A stretch of DNA of 64,000 nt from Oceanisphaera litoralis (GCF_016907015.1 NZ_JAFBBE010000006.1:109842-173841); one strand, 5' to 3'; shown: positions 8,855-18,171, counted from the first letter of the stretch. The notes: generated from the sequence alone by a model not told the origin. Translations and numbers: made by a program.

Positions 8855-9265
8855 TTATTTTTTTAACTGCTTGATGACCTTGTCGAGCACACCGTTGACG
8901 AAGCGGTGGCTTTCATCGGCGGCAAACGCCTTGGCCAGTTCGATCGCCTCGTTGATCACTACCCGATAAGGCACATCTTCACGCCGAGTCAGCTCATAGG
9001 TGGCCAACCGCAGCACCGCCTTGTCCACCACATCCAGCTCGGCCAGCGGGCGCGACAGATAAGGTGAAAACACCGCATCCAACTCTTTGACATGAACCGA
9101 GACCCCAAACAGCAGATCGCGGAAATAATCCAGATCCACCCCTTTGGTGTCCTGTTCCAGCGCAAACTGCTGGGCAATATCGGCCACGTTATCCTTGGTC
9201 ATTTGCCATTGGTAAATGGCCTGGGTAGCGAGACGGCGGGCCTTACGGCGTTCAGACGGTTTCAA
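8855..9265 (-). CDS. nusB: Transcription antitermination factor NusB
   Basis: RNA-binding protein of 136 residues that joins NusE (S10) on boxA RNA to promote antitermination in rRNA operons. It starts [20 protein letters not shown], the basic arginine-rich N-terminus typical of NusB, and ends with [18 protein letters not shown]. Length matches the family. It starts 13 bp after ribH, the usual ribH-nusB arrangement. Confidence 0.97.
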   Translation of the reverse strand: MKPSERRKARRLATQAIYQWQMTKDNVADIAQQFALEQDTKGVDLDYFRDLLFGVSVHVKELDAVFSPYLSRPLAELDVVDKAVLRLATYELTRREDVPYRVVINEAIELAKAFAADESHRFVNGVLDKVIKQLKK

Positions 9266-9278
9266 TGCAGTACTCCTC

Positions 9279-9746
9279 TTAGTCCAGCGCTTGCAGGACG
9301 TTAATCATTTCAAGTGCGCTGAGGGCAGCTTCCGCGCCCTTGTTACCCGCCTTGGTGCCAGCGCGCTCGATGGCTTGTTCTATGTTTTCGGTGGTCAGAA
9401 CCCCGAAGGCAATCGGCACTTCGAAATCCATCATCACACTGGCCATGCCTTTGCTGTTTTCATTGGCGACCAGATCGAAATGGTAGGTACCACCGCGGAT
9501 CACGCAGCCAAGGGCCACAATGGCATCGTAGTTACCGCTCTTGGCGAGCTTTTTGCACACCAGCGGCATTTCGATGGCCCCCGGTACGCGTACCAGCGTG
9601 ATGTTGTCATCTTTTACCTGACCCTGACGCTTGAGCACATCCAGCGCTCCGGCCACCAGGCTGTCGTTGATAAAGCTGTTGAAACGGGCGACGACGATCG
9701 CCACCTTGGCCTCGGGAGTGGCCATCAGCCCTTCGATTACCTTCAT
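9279..9746 (-). CDS. ribH: 6,7-dimethyl-8-ribityllumazine synthase
   Basis: Penultimate enzyme of riboflavin synthesis, 155 residues; condenses 5-amino-6-ribitylaminouracil with dihydroxybutanone phosphate. Motifs are [13 protein letters not shown] at the N-terminus, [15 protein letters not shown], and the catalytic histidine region [12 protein letters not shown]. The start MKVIEGLM is preferred to a longer frame because it gives the usual length and has GGGA upstream. It heads ribH-nusB and is cut off from ribBA by about 4.7 kb of other genes. Confidence 0.97.
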   Translation of the reverse strand: MKVIEGLMATPEAKVAIVVARFNSFINDSLVAGALDVLKRQGQVKDDNITLVRVPGAIEMPLVCKKLAKSGNYDAIVALGCVIRGGTYHFDLVANENSKGMASVMMDFEVPIAFGVLTTENIEQAIERAGTKAGNKGAEAALSALEMINVLQALD

Positions 9747-9853
9747 GGAAATCCCTGTTTGGACAAAAGTGCGCACATTCTAGCACAACCGGAGGGTGAC
9801 AAAAGCCCAAACACCGGGAGCAAGTTGACAAAGACCTTGCTCTGAGCATCCCC

Positions 9854-10849
9854 TTACTTCGAGCCTGGCTTCTCTGTTGATGACGGGTCTGAAGATAATG
9901 GGGCTGAAGATGACGGCTCCCGGGGGGATGCCTGACGGTCGCCGTCGGCAGACCCGGTTTGATGCTGCAACAGACATAACCGGGTTTCGCCCGGCATATC
10001 GACATTGGCCTGCTCCAGGGTCAGCTTGATGGTTCTGACCACCGCCGAATGCACCCGGGTTACCTCGCTTTGCCGGCTGCCGGTCCACCAGCACACCCTT
10101 ATGGTCACCCAGCTGGCCGCCAGATCCCAGGGCAGCGCCTGCACCGCCGGCTCCGCCTTCACCCCTTCCAATCTGGTCACGGCGTCCTTCAGCAGTTCGC
10201 AGGCCTGGTCGATATCGTCCTCATAGCCGATGCCGATATCGTACTGGCTGCGCCGGTCCTCGTAGGCGGTTTTCACCAGCACCGCATTGGTATAGATATC
10301 GCTGTTGGGGATCACGATGCGCCGGCCGTCGTGGGTCTTGATGATGGTGGCCCGGGTTTCGATGCGCTCGACCGTGCCCTCATGGCCGTTGACCTCGATC
10401 TGATCCCTGATATTGAAGGGCTGACGCAACAGGATCAGCAGGCCCGCCAGCCAGTTTTGCAGTATGTCCTTGAAGGCAAAGCCGATGGCTACCGAGCCGA
10501 CCCCCAGACCGGCAATCAGATCGCCCGGTTTAAGGCTGGGAATGACGATGGTTGCAGCCAGCAAAAAACCCAGCAATATCACCACCCACTTCACAAAGCC
10601 GCCCAGCACCTCGCCCAGATTGTCCCGCCCCCGGCGATGGCCCTGACGCCGTATCAGCCGCCGACTCAAGGCGCCAATACCATAGAACAGGGCCAGTACC
10701 ACCAGCGCCAGCAAGATGTTCGGCAACAGGCGCATGCCGCCATCCAGCCAGGTATCGAGGCGTTCCAGTATCACCCCCGGGTCGACATCGACTTGTTGCG
10801 GCACATCCTGCGGCTGGCCCGCCCCCGGGTCCGTATGTTCTGCCATCAC
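9854..10849 (-). CDS. MscS-family mechanosensitive ion channel
   Basis: Small-conductance channel protein of 331 residues, inner membrane. Three hydrophobic segments lie between about residues 38 and 130; the third carries the pore-lining AGLGVGSVAIGFAFKDILQNW, shortened here, that identifies MscS. The beta domain follows, with RQPFNIRDQIEVNGHEGTV and IPNSDIYTNAV. The last 35 residues are a low-complexity Ser/Pro tail absent from E. coli MscS. It is divergent from the EamA gene. Likely role: release of solutes on osmotic downshock. Confidence 0.92.
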   Translation of the reverse strand: MMAEHTDPGAGQPQDVPQQVDVDPGVILERLDTWLDGGMRLLPNILLALVVLALFYGIGALSRRLIRRQGHRRGRDNLGEVLGGFVKWVVILLGFLLAATIVIPSLKPGDLIAGLGVGSVAIGFAFKDILQNWLAGLLILLRQPFNIRDQIEVNGHEGTVERIETRATIIKTHDGRRIVIPNSDIYTNAVLVKTAYEDRRSQYDIGIGYEDDIDQACELLKDAVTRLEGVKAEPAVQALPWDLAASWVTIRVCWWTGSRQSEVTRVHSAVVRTIKLTLEQANVDMPGETRLCLLQHQTGSADGDRQASPREPSSSAPLSSDPSSTEKPGSK

Positions 10850-11090
10850 TGATCCCCCTCATCGACCCCACTCCAGCAAGCTTATGCAGATGAAAGCCGC
10901 TTCGCCAATCAAGCCGGTTAGTGTCGGCAGTTCCACAGAACCAGACGGCTCTGTATGCAAATAAAGTGAAATAGCATAAGGTAGTGTCGCTGCCGGCCGG
11001 GTCTCCCCTTCCTGCCATGGAACCGCGCACTTCATCCTGTAGACCGGCCTGCCTTACCTGCTTTACACCAGAACATGACGAGGGCTATTT

Positions 11091-11987
11091 ATGCTGCCAG
11101 AACGGCGCGGTGATCTGTTTATTTTAACGGCGACTCTGCTGGCGTCTGCCGGCTGGCTGTTTTCCAAGGAAGCCATTCAGGGCCTGCCTCCCGCCGGTTT
11201 TGTGGGCTGGCGCTTTGTGCTGGCGGCCCTGCTGCTGCTGCCGTTCTGTTATCGTCAGTTGCGCCAGACGTCCACCGAGCTGTTGCTCAAGGCCGCCGCC
11301 ACCGGCCTGGTCATGACCCTTAACCTGATCTTCTGGATTCAGGCTATCTCCCACAGCGAGGGCATCGGCGAAGGCGCCTTTATCATGAGCCTGGCCATGC
11401 TGATGGTACCGCCCCTGGCCTGGTTGCTCTTCAGGGAGCGGCCCAGTCGGCAATTCTGGCTGGCCCTGCCCATCGCCATCGCCGGACTGTTTTTACTGAC
11501 CATGGGCTCGGGCCTGAGTCTGTCGCTCGGGCAACTGCTGTTTCTGCTGGCCTCCCTGTCGCTGGCCCTGTATTTCAATCTGAACAGCCGCTTTGCCCGA
11601 CGCGTCGATCCCATGGCGCTCACCTGTGTCCAGCTGGCGGTCACCGGCGTCATGCATCTGATTTATTCCACCCTGTTCGAACACTGGCCCGAAGCCATCG
11701 AGCCCGAAATCTGGGGCTGGTTTGCCGCCAGCGTGCTGCTGGCCACCTCGTTGCGCTTTTTCTGTCAGAGCGCCGGACAAAAATACAGCAACGTGGCCAA
11801 TGCCGCCCTGATCATGATGCTGGAGCCGATATGGACGGTACTGATCAGCGTGTTCTGGTATCAGGAGCCGATGCCGATAGAGAAAATGTTTGGCTGTGCG
11901 CTGATCCTACTGGCATTGCTCAGCTTCCGGAGCCGGCCGCTGTATGAATGGTATCGTAATCGAAGGGCGGGGCGAGGGCCACGGTAA
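11091..11987 (+). CDS. EamA/DMT-family transporter
   Basis: Inner-membrane protein of 298 residues with ten likely helices arranged as two EamA repeats. The first half includes SKEAIQGLPPAGFVGWRF and the second FFCQSAGQKYSNVANAALIM followed by LEPIWTVLISVFWYQEPM, the typical second EamA motif. The family contains exporters of amino acids and other metabolites; the substrate is unknown here. The stop codon lies within the first unit of a heptamer array. Confidence 0.9.
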   Translation: MLPERRGDLFILTATLLASAGWLFSKEAIQGLPPAGFVGWRFVLAALLLLPFCYRQLRQTSTELLLKAAATGLVMTLNLIFWIQAISHSEGIGEGAFIMSLAMLMVPPLAWLLFRERPSRQFWLALPIAIAGLFLLTMGSGLSLSLGQLLFLLASLSLALYFNLNSRFARRVDPMALTCVQLAVTGVMHLIYSTLFEHWPEAIEPEIWGWFAASVLLATSLRFFCQSAGQKYSNVANAALIMMLEPIWTVLISVFWYQEPMPIEKMFGCALILLALLSFRSRPLYEWYRNRRAGRGPR

Positions 11988-12031
11988 GGCGTGAGGCGTG
12001 AGGCGTGAGGCGTGAGGCGTGAGGCGTGAGG
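11984..12031. repeat. Heptamer array, GTGAGGC units
   Basis: Five exact GTGAGGC units plus a partial sixth follow a variant unit GTAAGGC. The TAA inside that variant is the stop codon of the EamA gene, so the array begins exactly at the end of the coding region. Confidence 0.9.
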
Positions 12032-12037
12032 AAAATA

Positions 12038-12117
12038 GTAGGTTGGGACGAAGCATGAGTCCCAACATTTCTGCCGTCAATCAGATGTTGGGATTCGCTT
12101 CGCTCATCCCAACCTAC
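12038..12117. repeat. Paired GTAGGTTGGG palindromes
   Basis: Outer arms GTAGGTTGGGA (12038-12048) and TCCCAACCTAC (12107-12117) are perfect complements. Inside them, GTCCCAACAT and ATGTTGGGAT form a second pair, so the element is two palindromic units set tail to tail. The right unit is nearly identical to the single unit at 1314-1345. Confidence 0.8.
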
Positions 12118-12144
12118 CGTGCTTGAATTCAAGGGGAGAGTAAT

Positions 12145-13059
12145 TCAGGCAGCCTTCAACCGGCCGACTCCTTTTACCAGCAGCAGTACCAGACTTCCTG
12201 CCAGCATACCGACGATGCCGTTCAACAGCATCGGTGCCAGCCAGCTCAGCGTGCTCCCCAATAACGGCAGCCCCCGGGCCCAGTCGTGGATCAGGGGCTC
12301 GGCACCGGGTATGCCGTGTACCAGAATACCGCCCCCCACCAGAAACATGGCGGCGGTGCCCACCACCGACAGGCCTTTCATCAGATAGGGGCAGGCCGAC
12401 AGCAAGGCCCGGCCCAAGCGCTGCAGCAAGCCGGTTTTCTGGCTTAGATAGAGGCCGAGATCGTCCAGTTTGACGATGCCCGCCACCAGACCGTAAACCC
12501 CGACGGTCATCAGCAGGGCGATGCCGGCCAGCACCGCTACCTGCTGACCGAAACCGGCGCCGGCCACCGTGCCCAGGGTGATCACTATGATTTCGGCCGA
12601 CAGAATAAAGTCGGTACGAATCGCGCCCTTGATCTTGTCCCGCTCCAGCGTCACCAGATCCACCGCCTCATGCTTTTCCACCTGCTGGATCCCGACCAGA
12701 TGACGGTGTTCGTCACTCGTTTTGTGCAAAAAGGAATGCACCAGCTTTTCTACGCCCTCGTAGCAGAGAAAGGCGCCCCCCAGCATCAGTAAGGGAATGA
12801 TGGCCCAGGGCGCCAGCGCGCTGATCAACAGCGCCGCCGGCACCAGAATCAGCTTGTTGCGCAACGATCCCTTGGCAACGGCCCACACCACCGGAATTTC
12901 TCGCTCGGCCCGCACCCCCGAGACCTGTTGGGCGTTGAGCGCCAAATCGTCTCCCAGCACGCCGGCCGTTTTTCTGGCCGCCACCTTGGTCATCAGGGAT
13001 ACATCGTCCAGCAGGGTGGCGATATCATCAATCAGGGTCAACAGACTAGCTCCGGCCAT
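12145..13059 (-). CDS. DUF808 family inner-membrane protein, YedI-like
   Basis: Protein of 304 residues with the conserved DUF808 start [20 protein letters not shown] and the segment [20 protein letters not shown]. Several hydrophobic helices follow, and the central motif [20 protein letters not shown] (conserved glutamate and aspartate) precedes IVITLG. The family is widespread and its function is unknown. It stands alone on the minus strand, its 3' end facing the repeats behind the EamA gene. Confidence 0.92.
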   Translation of the reverse strand: MAGASLLTLIDDIATLLDDVSLMTKVAARKTAGVLGDDLALNAQQVSGVRAEREIPVVWAVAKGSLRNKLILVPAALLISALAPWAIIPLLMLGGAFLCYEGVEKLVHSFLHKTSDEHRHLVGIQQVEKHEAVDLVTLERDKIKGAIRTDFILSAEIIVITLGTVAGAGFGQQVAVLAGIALLMTVGVYGLVAGIVKLDDLGLYLSQKTGLLQRLGRALLSACPYLMKGLSVVGTAAMFLVGGGILVHGIPGAEPLIHDWARGLPLLGSTLSWLAPMLLNGIVGMLAGSLVLLLVKGVGRLKAA

Positions 13060-13101
13060 GGCGGTATCCTTTGTGGTGATCGGGCGTTGTTCAGGTCTTA
13101 A

Positions 13102-13449
13102 TCAGGCTTTAGGCGCTAACGGCTGACCGGCAAACTCGATGCCATCCCAGCCGCTATCAATGAAGTTACGGATATTCTGGTGATCCTGTCCAGTCGGGTT
13201 GCCCAGTACATCGTTCCGATAGAAGGCGCCGAAGCAGGCCAGGGTCTGCTGCGGGTTGAAGCCCTGCAATCTGGCGAAGGCGAACAGCTTGCAGGAGCCG
13301 TTGTTCTGCCCGGCCTCGTTACGTACTTCACCGTTGGTAAAGGCGGTGGGGGTAAAGTCGTACAGGCCCTCGATCACCGCCATGGTGTCGGCAAATTCGA
13401 TGGTCTCGGGAGTGTGTTGCAGTTTGTGCTGCAGTTCGTTCAGGTTCAT
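13102..13449 (-). CDS. HopJ-family protein
   Basis: Cytoplasmic protein of 115 residues starting MNLNELQHKLQHTPETIEF. The stretches DFTPTAFTNGEV, NNGSCKLFAFA and LACFGAFYRNDVLGNP are the conserved core of the HopJ type III effector family. Despite the name, such proteins are common in marine gammaproteobacteria without type III secretion, and there is no sign of secretion genes here. Function unknown. It is close upstream of the DUF808 gene and may share its transcript. Confidence 0.88.
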   Translation of the reverse strand: MNLNELQHKLQHTPETIEFADTMAVIEGLYDFTPTAFTNGEVRNEAGQNNGSCKLFAFARLQGFNPQQTLACFGAFYRNDVLGNPTGQDHQNIRNFIDSGWDGIEFAGQPLAPKA

Positions 13450-13513
13450 CTTGTGTCCTTGATAACAGGTTTGAAAATAGGTTTGAAAATTAACGCTTGA
13501 TTAACGTCAGCCA

Positions 13514-14182
13514 TCAGTCCTGCAACTGCAGGCAACGGCACAGGAAGCGGGAAATATCGGCAATTTCGGCGGCGCACACGCTGTGCTCCATGGGGTAGCT
13601 GTGGTATTCGGGCACAAAACCCCATTGCTGCAACTGCTGACAGGCCTGCTCGCCCAGTAGCTCCGGTACCACGCCATCGCGGCTGCCGTGCAGTATCTGT
13701 ACCGGCAGGTACTGGTTGGCCTCATGGCGCTGCAGGCTGTCGGCGGTGGCCAGATAGGTGGACATGGCAATCAAGCCGGCCAGCGGCTCGTGGTAACTTA
13801 ACGCCGCCTCATAGGCCACGGCGCCGCCCTGGGAAAAGCCGGCCAGCACGATGCGGCGGCTGTCGAAGCCCTGGGCCAGCAGCTGTTCAATCAGCCCCTG
13901 TATTGCCAAAGCCGAGGCTCGCAACTGCAGCTCATCCACTTCCCGCTCCAGACTCATGGCCAGAATGTCGTACCAGGCCGGCATCGGCAGGCCGCCGTTG
14001 ATAGTCACCGGTATGCGGGGCGCATGGGGGAAGATAAAACGAATGGCGCTGCCGACCGGCAAGTTCAGCTCGGGCACGATCGGCTCGAAGTCGTGGCCGT
14101 CGGCGCCCAGGCCGTGCAGCCAGATCACACAGGCATCCGGGGTGGGCGCCGTGTCTCGCACAATAAAATCAGGTGTGGTCAT
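13514..14182 (-). CDS. Phospholipase/carboxylesterase family alpha/beta hydrolase
   Basis: Serine esterase of 222 residues. The oxyanion-hole motif VIWLHGLGADGHDF is near the N-terminus, the nucleophile serine is in GFSQGGAVAYEAA, the acid is Asp in HGSRDGVVP and the catalytic histidine is in PMEHSVCAAE. Length and motif spacing fit the bacterial carboxylesterase II group (acyl-protein thioesterase-like). Physiological substrate unknown. It has no signal peptide and so should be cytoplasmic. Confidence 0.93.
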   Translation of the reverse strand: MTTPDFIVRDTAPTPDACVIWLHGLGADGHDFEPIVPELNLPVGSAIRFIFPHAPRIPVTINGGLPMPAWYDILAMSLEREVDELQLRASALAIQGLIEQLLAQGFDSRRIVLAGFSQGGAVAYEAALSYHEPLAGLIAMSTYLATADSLQRHEANQYLPVQILHGSRDGVVPELLGEQACQQLQQWGFVPEYHSYPMEHSVCAAEIADISRFLCRCLQLQD

Positions 14183-14217
14183 CTCTGTCTCCGTTCAGAG
14201 GGTAAAGTGAGGGTAAA

Positions 14218-14334
14218 CAGACCGTCATCCTGACGAACGTCAGGATCTCCATGCAGGAAGATACCGGGTCCGTCATGACTGGACTTTAAATACGGCATTG
14301 TTATCAGTCACTGATCACGTCTTTAATCGGATTG
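14218..14334 (-). repeat. MITE-like element, copy 2
   Basis: This copy is in inverse orientation. Reading the minus strand, it starts CCAATCCGATTAAAG, passes ATCAGTGACTGATAACAAT and CCGTATTTAAAGTCCAGTCAT, then GACGGACCCGGTATCTTCC and the hairpin ATCCTGACGTTCGTCAGGAT, and stops at GACGGTCT. It lacks the middle hairpin module seen at 63.7 kb and also the right terminus. Confidence 0.8.
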
Positions 14335-14397
14335 GTACAATAAAACGAAGCGGGTCATTGTTGACGCTCACGCGAGAAAACTCAATCGACAACCGGC

Positions 14398-14439
14398 AAA
14401 AAGCCCGCCGACACCACCAAGGTGATGGTCGGCGGGCTT
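14398..14439 (-). terminator. Rho-independent terminator of ribBA
   Basis: On the minus strand the stem AAGCCCGCCGAC/GTCGGCGGGCTT, with an inner CACC/GGTG pairing, is followed by TTTT. It lies 45-86 bases past the ribBA stop and ends the nrdR-rib transcript. Confidence 0.85.
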
Positions 14440-14483
14440 CATCACTCGCATAACGACCGCCCCGGCGGCGGCAGTGCTATCGA

Positions 14484-15593
14484 TCAGTCGATGATGTAGT
14501 CGACCACTTCCAGGCCGAAGCCGGACAACGCATGGTAGCGTTTGGGTGAGCTGAGCAATTTCATCTTGCCGACCCCCATGGCCTGCAGTATCTGCGAGCC
14601 GACGCCGACCCGGCGAGAGGTGCCCTGACGCTTGGCGCCTTCCGGCCGCTCGCCGCGATCCACCGCCTCGAACTGGCGGACCAGCGACAGCAGGTGATCC
14701 GGCGTTTCTTCCCGGCCGAGGATCACCAGCACGCCGCCTTCGTCGGCGATGCGGGCCATCGACTTGGCCAGCGGCCAGGTACGCGACGAGTGGCGATCGG
14801 TCATCAGCACATCGGTAAACATGTCGTGAATATGCACCCGCACCAGGGCTGGCACCTCTGGCGTGATTTCGCCTTTTTTCAGGGCGAAATGCACCTGGTT
14901 GTCGATGGTGTCGCGGAAGGTCACCAGCTCGAAGTCACCGTATTCGGTGGGCAGGTTGCAGCGCGCCACCTGTTCTATGGTGGTTTCGTTCTGGTTACGG
15001 TATTCGATGAGATCGGCGATGGTACCGAGCTTGATACCGTGCTGTTCGGCGAAGACTTCCAGATCGGGACGACGGGCCATGGTGCCGTCTTCGTTGAGGA
15101 TCTCGACGATGACCGACGAGGCCTCCAGTCCCGCCAGACGGGCCAGATCACAGCCCGCTTCGGTATGACCGGCGCGGGTCAGCACGCCGCCGTTCTGGGC
15201 CTTGAGCGGAAAGATATGGCCCGGCTGTACCAGATCGGACGGCTTGGCTTCCTTGGCCACGGCGGTCTGCACCGTGTGGGCACGGTCGGCGGCGGAAATA
15301 CCGGTGGTCACCCCTTCGGCGGCTTCGATGGACACGGTGAAGGCGGTGGAGAACTGCTCTGTGTTGCGGCTGACCATCTGGGGAATATCCAGCTGGCGAC
15401 ACCGGGCTTCGGTCAGGGTCAGGCAAATCAGGCCTCGGCCATACTTGGCCATGAAGTTGATGTCTTCCGGGCGCACATGCTCGGAGGCCATGATGAGATC
15501 ACCTTCGTTTTCCCGGTCTTCGTCATCCATCAGAATGACCATTTTGCCCTGCCGGATATCGTCGATGATTTCCTGGGTACTGCTTAAAGCCAT
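14484..15593 (-). CDS. ribBA: 3,4-dihydroxy-2-butanone-4-phosphate synthase with GTP cyclohydrolase II-like domain
   Basis: Fusion protein of 369 residues. The N-terminal half (about 1-200) is Rib[13 protein letters not shown] near residue 22 and [16 protein letters not shown] carry the metal and substrate residues. The C-terminal half resembles GTP cyclohydrolase II but lacks its zinc site. Where RibA has a cysteine followed by a CxC pair after RVHSE, this protein reads [19 protein letters not shown] with no cysteine. So only the DHBP synthase step is credible. RibA activity should be encoded elsewhere. It follows ribE by 30 bp and ends in a strong terminator. Confidence 0.94.
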   Translation of the reverse strand: MALSSTQEIIDDIRQGKMVILMDDEDRENEGDLIMASEHVRPEDINFMAKYGRGLICLTLTEARCRQLDIPQMVSRNTEQFSTAFTVSIEAAEGVTTGISAADRAHTVQTAVAKEAKPSDLVQPGHIFPLKAQNGGVLTRAGHTEAGCDLARLAGLEASSVIVEILNEDGTMARRPDLEVFAEQHGIKLGTIADLIEYRNQNETTIEQVARCNLPTEYGDFELVTFRDTIDNQVHFALKKGEITPEVPALVRVHIHDMFTDVLMTDRHSSRTWPLAKSMARIADEGGVLVILGREETPDHLLSLVRQFEAVDRGERPEGAKRQGTSRRVGVGSQILQAMGVGKMKLLSSPKRYHALSGFGLEVVDYIID

Positions 15594-15623
15594 GGGGTTC
15601 TCCCTTGTTATCTAACGAGACCG

Positions 15624-16277
15624 CTATTTCACAAAACCACTGGCGGCCAGAGTCGCCAGCGTCAGTCCGCCCTGTTGCGGCTCGGACGCAGCGGTCAGCA
15701 GACGTTCAAGATAGCGGGCAATAATATCCACCTCAAGATTCACCTGGCGGCCCGGCCGCCAGTCGTCGAGGGTGGTTTCCTGTAATGTATGGGGCACCAG
15801 GGTCAGTTTAAAGGCCGCGGCGTCCACCTGGTTGACCGTGAGGCTGATGCCGTCCACGGTAATGGAGCCTTTTTCGGCGATATAGCGCGCCAGCTCGGCC
15901 GGGGCCTCGACCCACAGCTCCACGCTGTTGCCGAGTTGGGTGCGGCGGCGGATGTGACCGACGCCGTCCACATGGCCGGACACCAGATGGCCACCCAGCC
16001 GAGCGGTGGCCAGCAGGGCTTTTTCCAGATTGACCGCCTGACCGGTGCGATAGCCGGCAAAGCCGGTACGATCTATGGTTTCGCCGGACACATCGGCACA
16101 ATAGTAATCCGCACCCAGTTCGGTCACGGTCAGGCAAACGCCGTTGGTGGCGATAGAATCACCCAGTTTCACGTCCGACAGATCCAGCCGGGGGCAGTGA
16201 ATACGGATCACAGACTCATTACCCTGGCGGCGAATATCGGCCAGTACGCCGGTGGCTTCCACTATTCCGGTAAACAT
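15624..16277 (-). CDS. ribE: Riboflavin synthase, alpha subunit
   Basis: Enzyme of 217 residues that dismutates two molecules of 6,7-dimethyl-8-ribityllumazine to riboflavin. The start MFTGIVEATG is the invariant family N-terminus. Two lumazine-binding barrels are visible, with GDSIATNGVCLTV in the first and GSITVDGISLTVN in the second, plus GGHLVSGHVDGVG between them. The ATG at 16277 lies inside the ribD 3' end (16-base overlap), so a longer frame further upstream is rejected. Confidence 0.97.
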   Translation of the reverse strand: MFTGIVEATGVLADIRRQGNESVIRIHCPRLDLSDVKLGDSIATNGVCLTVTELGADYYCADVSGETIDRTGFAGYRTGQAVNLEKALLATARLGGHLVSGHVDGVGHIRRRTQLGNSVELWVEAPAELARYIAEKGSITVDGISLTVNQVDAAAFKLTLVPHTLQETTLDDWRPGRQVNLEVDIIARYLERLLTAASEPQQGGLTLATLAASGFVK

Positions 16278-17392
16278 CGGTTTTTTACCCTTGCGGTCAG
16301 TTTGAGATCGGTGCCGACCCGGCGGCAGTCGCGCCATTCCAGCTGTGGCACCCGGTCCATCGCGGTCAGTTCGGGCAAGTCGAACAGCCCACGGGAGCCG
16401 CTGCCCATCAGCTTGGGCGCCTGATACAACACCAGTTCATCCACCAGTGCCGCGCTCAGCAGGGCACCACAGAGGCGTGCTCCGGCCTCGACCCAGAGGT
16501 GATTGAGCTGGCGACGGCCCAGCTCGGCCAGCAACAGCGGCAGATCGAGTTGGCCCGCATCGGTCAACGGCAGTACGCATTCTTCCACCTGGTCGCCGAA
16601 GCCGCCGGTGCGCTCACCGCGCAGCAGCAACACAGGACCGGGCAGACCGAACAGCTTCAGGCCCGGATGCAGCCGGTTGCGGGTATCGATAATGACCCGC
16701 AGCGGCTGGCGCAGCCGGTTTGCTTCATATTCTGCCTGTATCGACGCGGGCAGCTCGCCCCAGCGCACGTTGAAGCTGGCATCGTCGGCCAGCACCGTAT
16801 CGGCACCGGACAGGATGGCGCAACTCAGGGCGCGATGACGTTGCACGTCGCGGCGGGCGGCGGGGCCGGTAATCCACTTGCTCTCGCCGTTGGCCAGGGC
16901 GGTGCGACCGTCCAGGCTGGCGGCCAGCTTGACGGTCACAAAGGGCAGCCCGGTGCGCATGCGGTGCATGAAACCGGTATTGACGGCCTCGGCGGCCTCG
17001 CTCATCAGCCCCGCCTCGGCGGTGATGCCCGCATCAGTCAGCATGGCCAGGCCACGCCCGGCCACCCGGGGGTTGGGGTCCACCGAGGCCGCAACCACCC
17101 TGGCCACACCGGCGTCAATCAGTCCCTGGGCACAAGGGGGGGTGCGACCATGGTGGGAGCAGGGTTCGAGCGTCACATAGGCGGTGGCGCCTTTGGCCGC
17201 GGAGCCGGCCTGGCGCAGGGCAAAGACCTCGGCGTGAGGGCCGCCGGCCTGCTGGTGATAGCCTTCGCCCACCAGGGTGCCGTTCTGTACCATGACGCAG
17301 CCCACCGAGGGGTTGGGACTGGTGGTAAAGCGCCCGCGTCGGGCCAGTTCAAGCGCCCTGGCCATCCAGCGCGCATCGTCGGAATTAAACAC
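16262..17392 (-). CDS. ribD: Bifunctional riboflavin biosynthesis deaminase/reductase
   Basis: Protein of 376 residues for the second and third steps after GTP cyclohydrolase. The N-terminal deaminase has the zinc motif HAEVFAL and PCSHHGRTPPC; the C-terminal reductase begins around VKLAASLDGRTALANGESKWI, shortened here, and ends with the NADPH-binding domain. The start is GTG at 17392, directly after the nrdR stop, with GGAG 6 bases upstream. Confidence 0.96.
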   Translation of the reverse strand: MFNSDDARWMARALELARRGRFTTSPNPSVGCVMVQNGTLVGEGYHQQAGGPHAEVFALRQAGSAAKGATAYVTLEPCSHHGRTPPCAQGLIDAGVARVVAASVDPNPRVAGRGLAMLTDAGITAEAGLMSEAAEAVNTGFMHRMRTGLPFVTVKLAASLDGRTALANGESKWITGPAARRDVQRHRALSCAILSGADTVLADDASFNVRWGELPASIQAEYEANRLRQPLRVIIDTRNRLHPGLKLFGLPGPVLLLRGERTGGFGDQVEECVLPLTDAGQLDLPLLLAELGRRQLNHLWVEAGARLCGALLSAALVDELVLYQAPKLMGSGSRGLFDLPELTAMDRVPQLEWRDCRRVGTDLKLTARVKNRCLPE

Positions 17393-17842
17393 TCATTGCT
17401 CCAGTCGGGCTATTTCTTCGCCGAATTGGCGCAAGTCTTCAAAGCAGCGATAAACGGAGGCGAAACGGATATAGGCGACCTTGTCGAGCTGCTTCAGCTC
17501 TTCCATCACCAGGTTGCCGATATGTTCGGATTTGATTTCCCGCTCGCCGGTGGCGCGCAACTGAGACATGATGCGGCTGACCGCCTGTTCGATGGCTTCG
17601 GTACTGACCGGGCGTTTTTCCAGCGCCCGCTGCATGCCGGCTTCCAGCTTGTCTTCATTGAAAGGCTCGCGAATGCCGGTGGTCTTGATCACCCGCGGCA
17701 TCACCAGCTCGGCGCTCTCGAAGGTGGTGAAGCGCTCCCTGCAGGCGTTGCATTCCCGCCGACGGCGCACCTGCAATCCTTCCCCGACCAGACGGGAGTC
17801 GATGACCTTGGTTTCGGTTGCGTGACAGAAGGGACAGTGCAT
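17393..17842 (-). CDS. nrdR: Transcriptional repressor NrdR
   Basis: Zinc-finger and ATP-cone repressor of ribonucleotide reductase genes, 149 residues. The zinc ribbon has [17 protein letters not shown] at the start and NACRERF about 25 residues later (two CxxC pairs). The ATP cone follows from about residue 45. It is the first gene of the nrdR-ribD-ribE-ribBA run, a conserved linkage in gammaproteobacteria. Confidence 0.97.
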   Translation of the reverse strand: MHCPFCHATETKVIDSRLVGEGLQVRRRRECNACRERFTTFESAELVMPRVIKTTGIREPFNEDKLEAGMQRALEKRPVSTEAIEQAVSRIMSQLRATGEREIKSEHIGNLVMEELKQLDKVAYIRFASVYRCFEDLRQFGEEIARLEQ

Positions 17843-17957
17843 GGCGCCTCCGGGAGCTAAATTCGGCCGTTAGTGTAAATAAGCAGGCTACAGATTGCCA
17901 GAATGAAACACGGTTGTAAGCGTGAAGCTGTCTGCAAGATGTAAAACACTACACAGT

Positions 17958-18142
17958 AACCCCTCCCCAACCCTCCCCTTGCGTTGCACTCCGTCGTCAT
18001 TCCGACAAACCCGAGGCCAAGGGGAGGGAGCAAAGACAAGCACACAGCCTGAACAGTGAGACCGAATAGCCCCTCCCCCTTGGCTGCGGGGATACAGGCA
18101 TCACTGCCGACTATCGCCAGGGGGAGGCAGGGAGGGGGTGTC
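17958..18142. repeat. Two CT-rich inverted repeats downstream of glyA
   Basis: Two adjacent elements each start with CCCCTCCC and end with its rough complement: 17959-18031 (CCCCTCCCCAACC to AAGGGGAGGGAG) and 18067-18140 (CCCCTCCCCCTTGG to CAGGGGGAGGCAGGGAGGGGG). They fill most of the space between the nrdR 5' end and the glyA terminator. No gene is seen in 17843-18234. Confidence 0.7.
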
Positions 18143-18171
18143 AGTTGTCGATTTTTCCGGTATCCAGATAC

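Noticed and set aside
13102..13449. Type III secreted effector
   Set aside because: The HopJ family name is historical; no secretion system genes or secretion signal context are seen.
15594..17900. FMN riboswitch ahead of the riboflavin genes
   Set aside because: The spaces before ribBA, ribE, ribD and nrdR are too short or lack the RFN core; if present, it should be elsewhere with another ribB.
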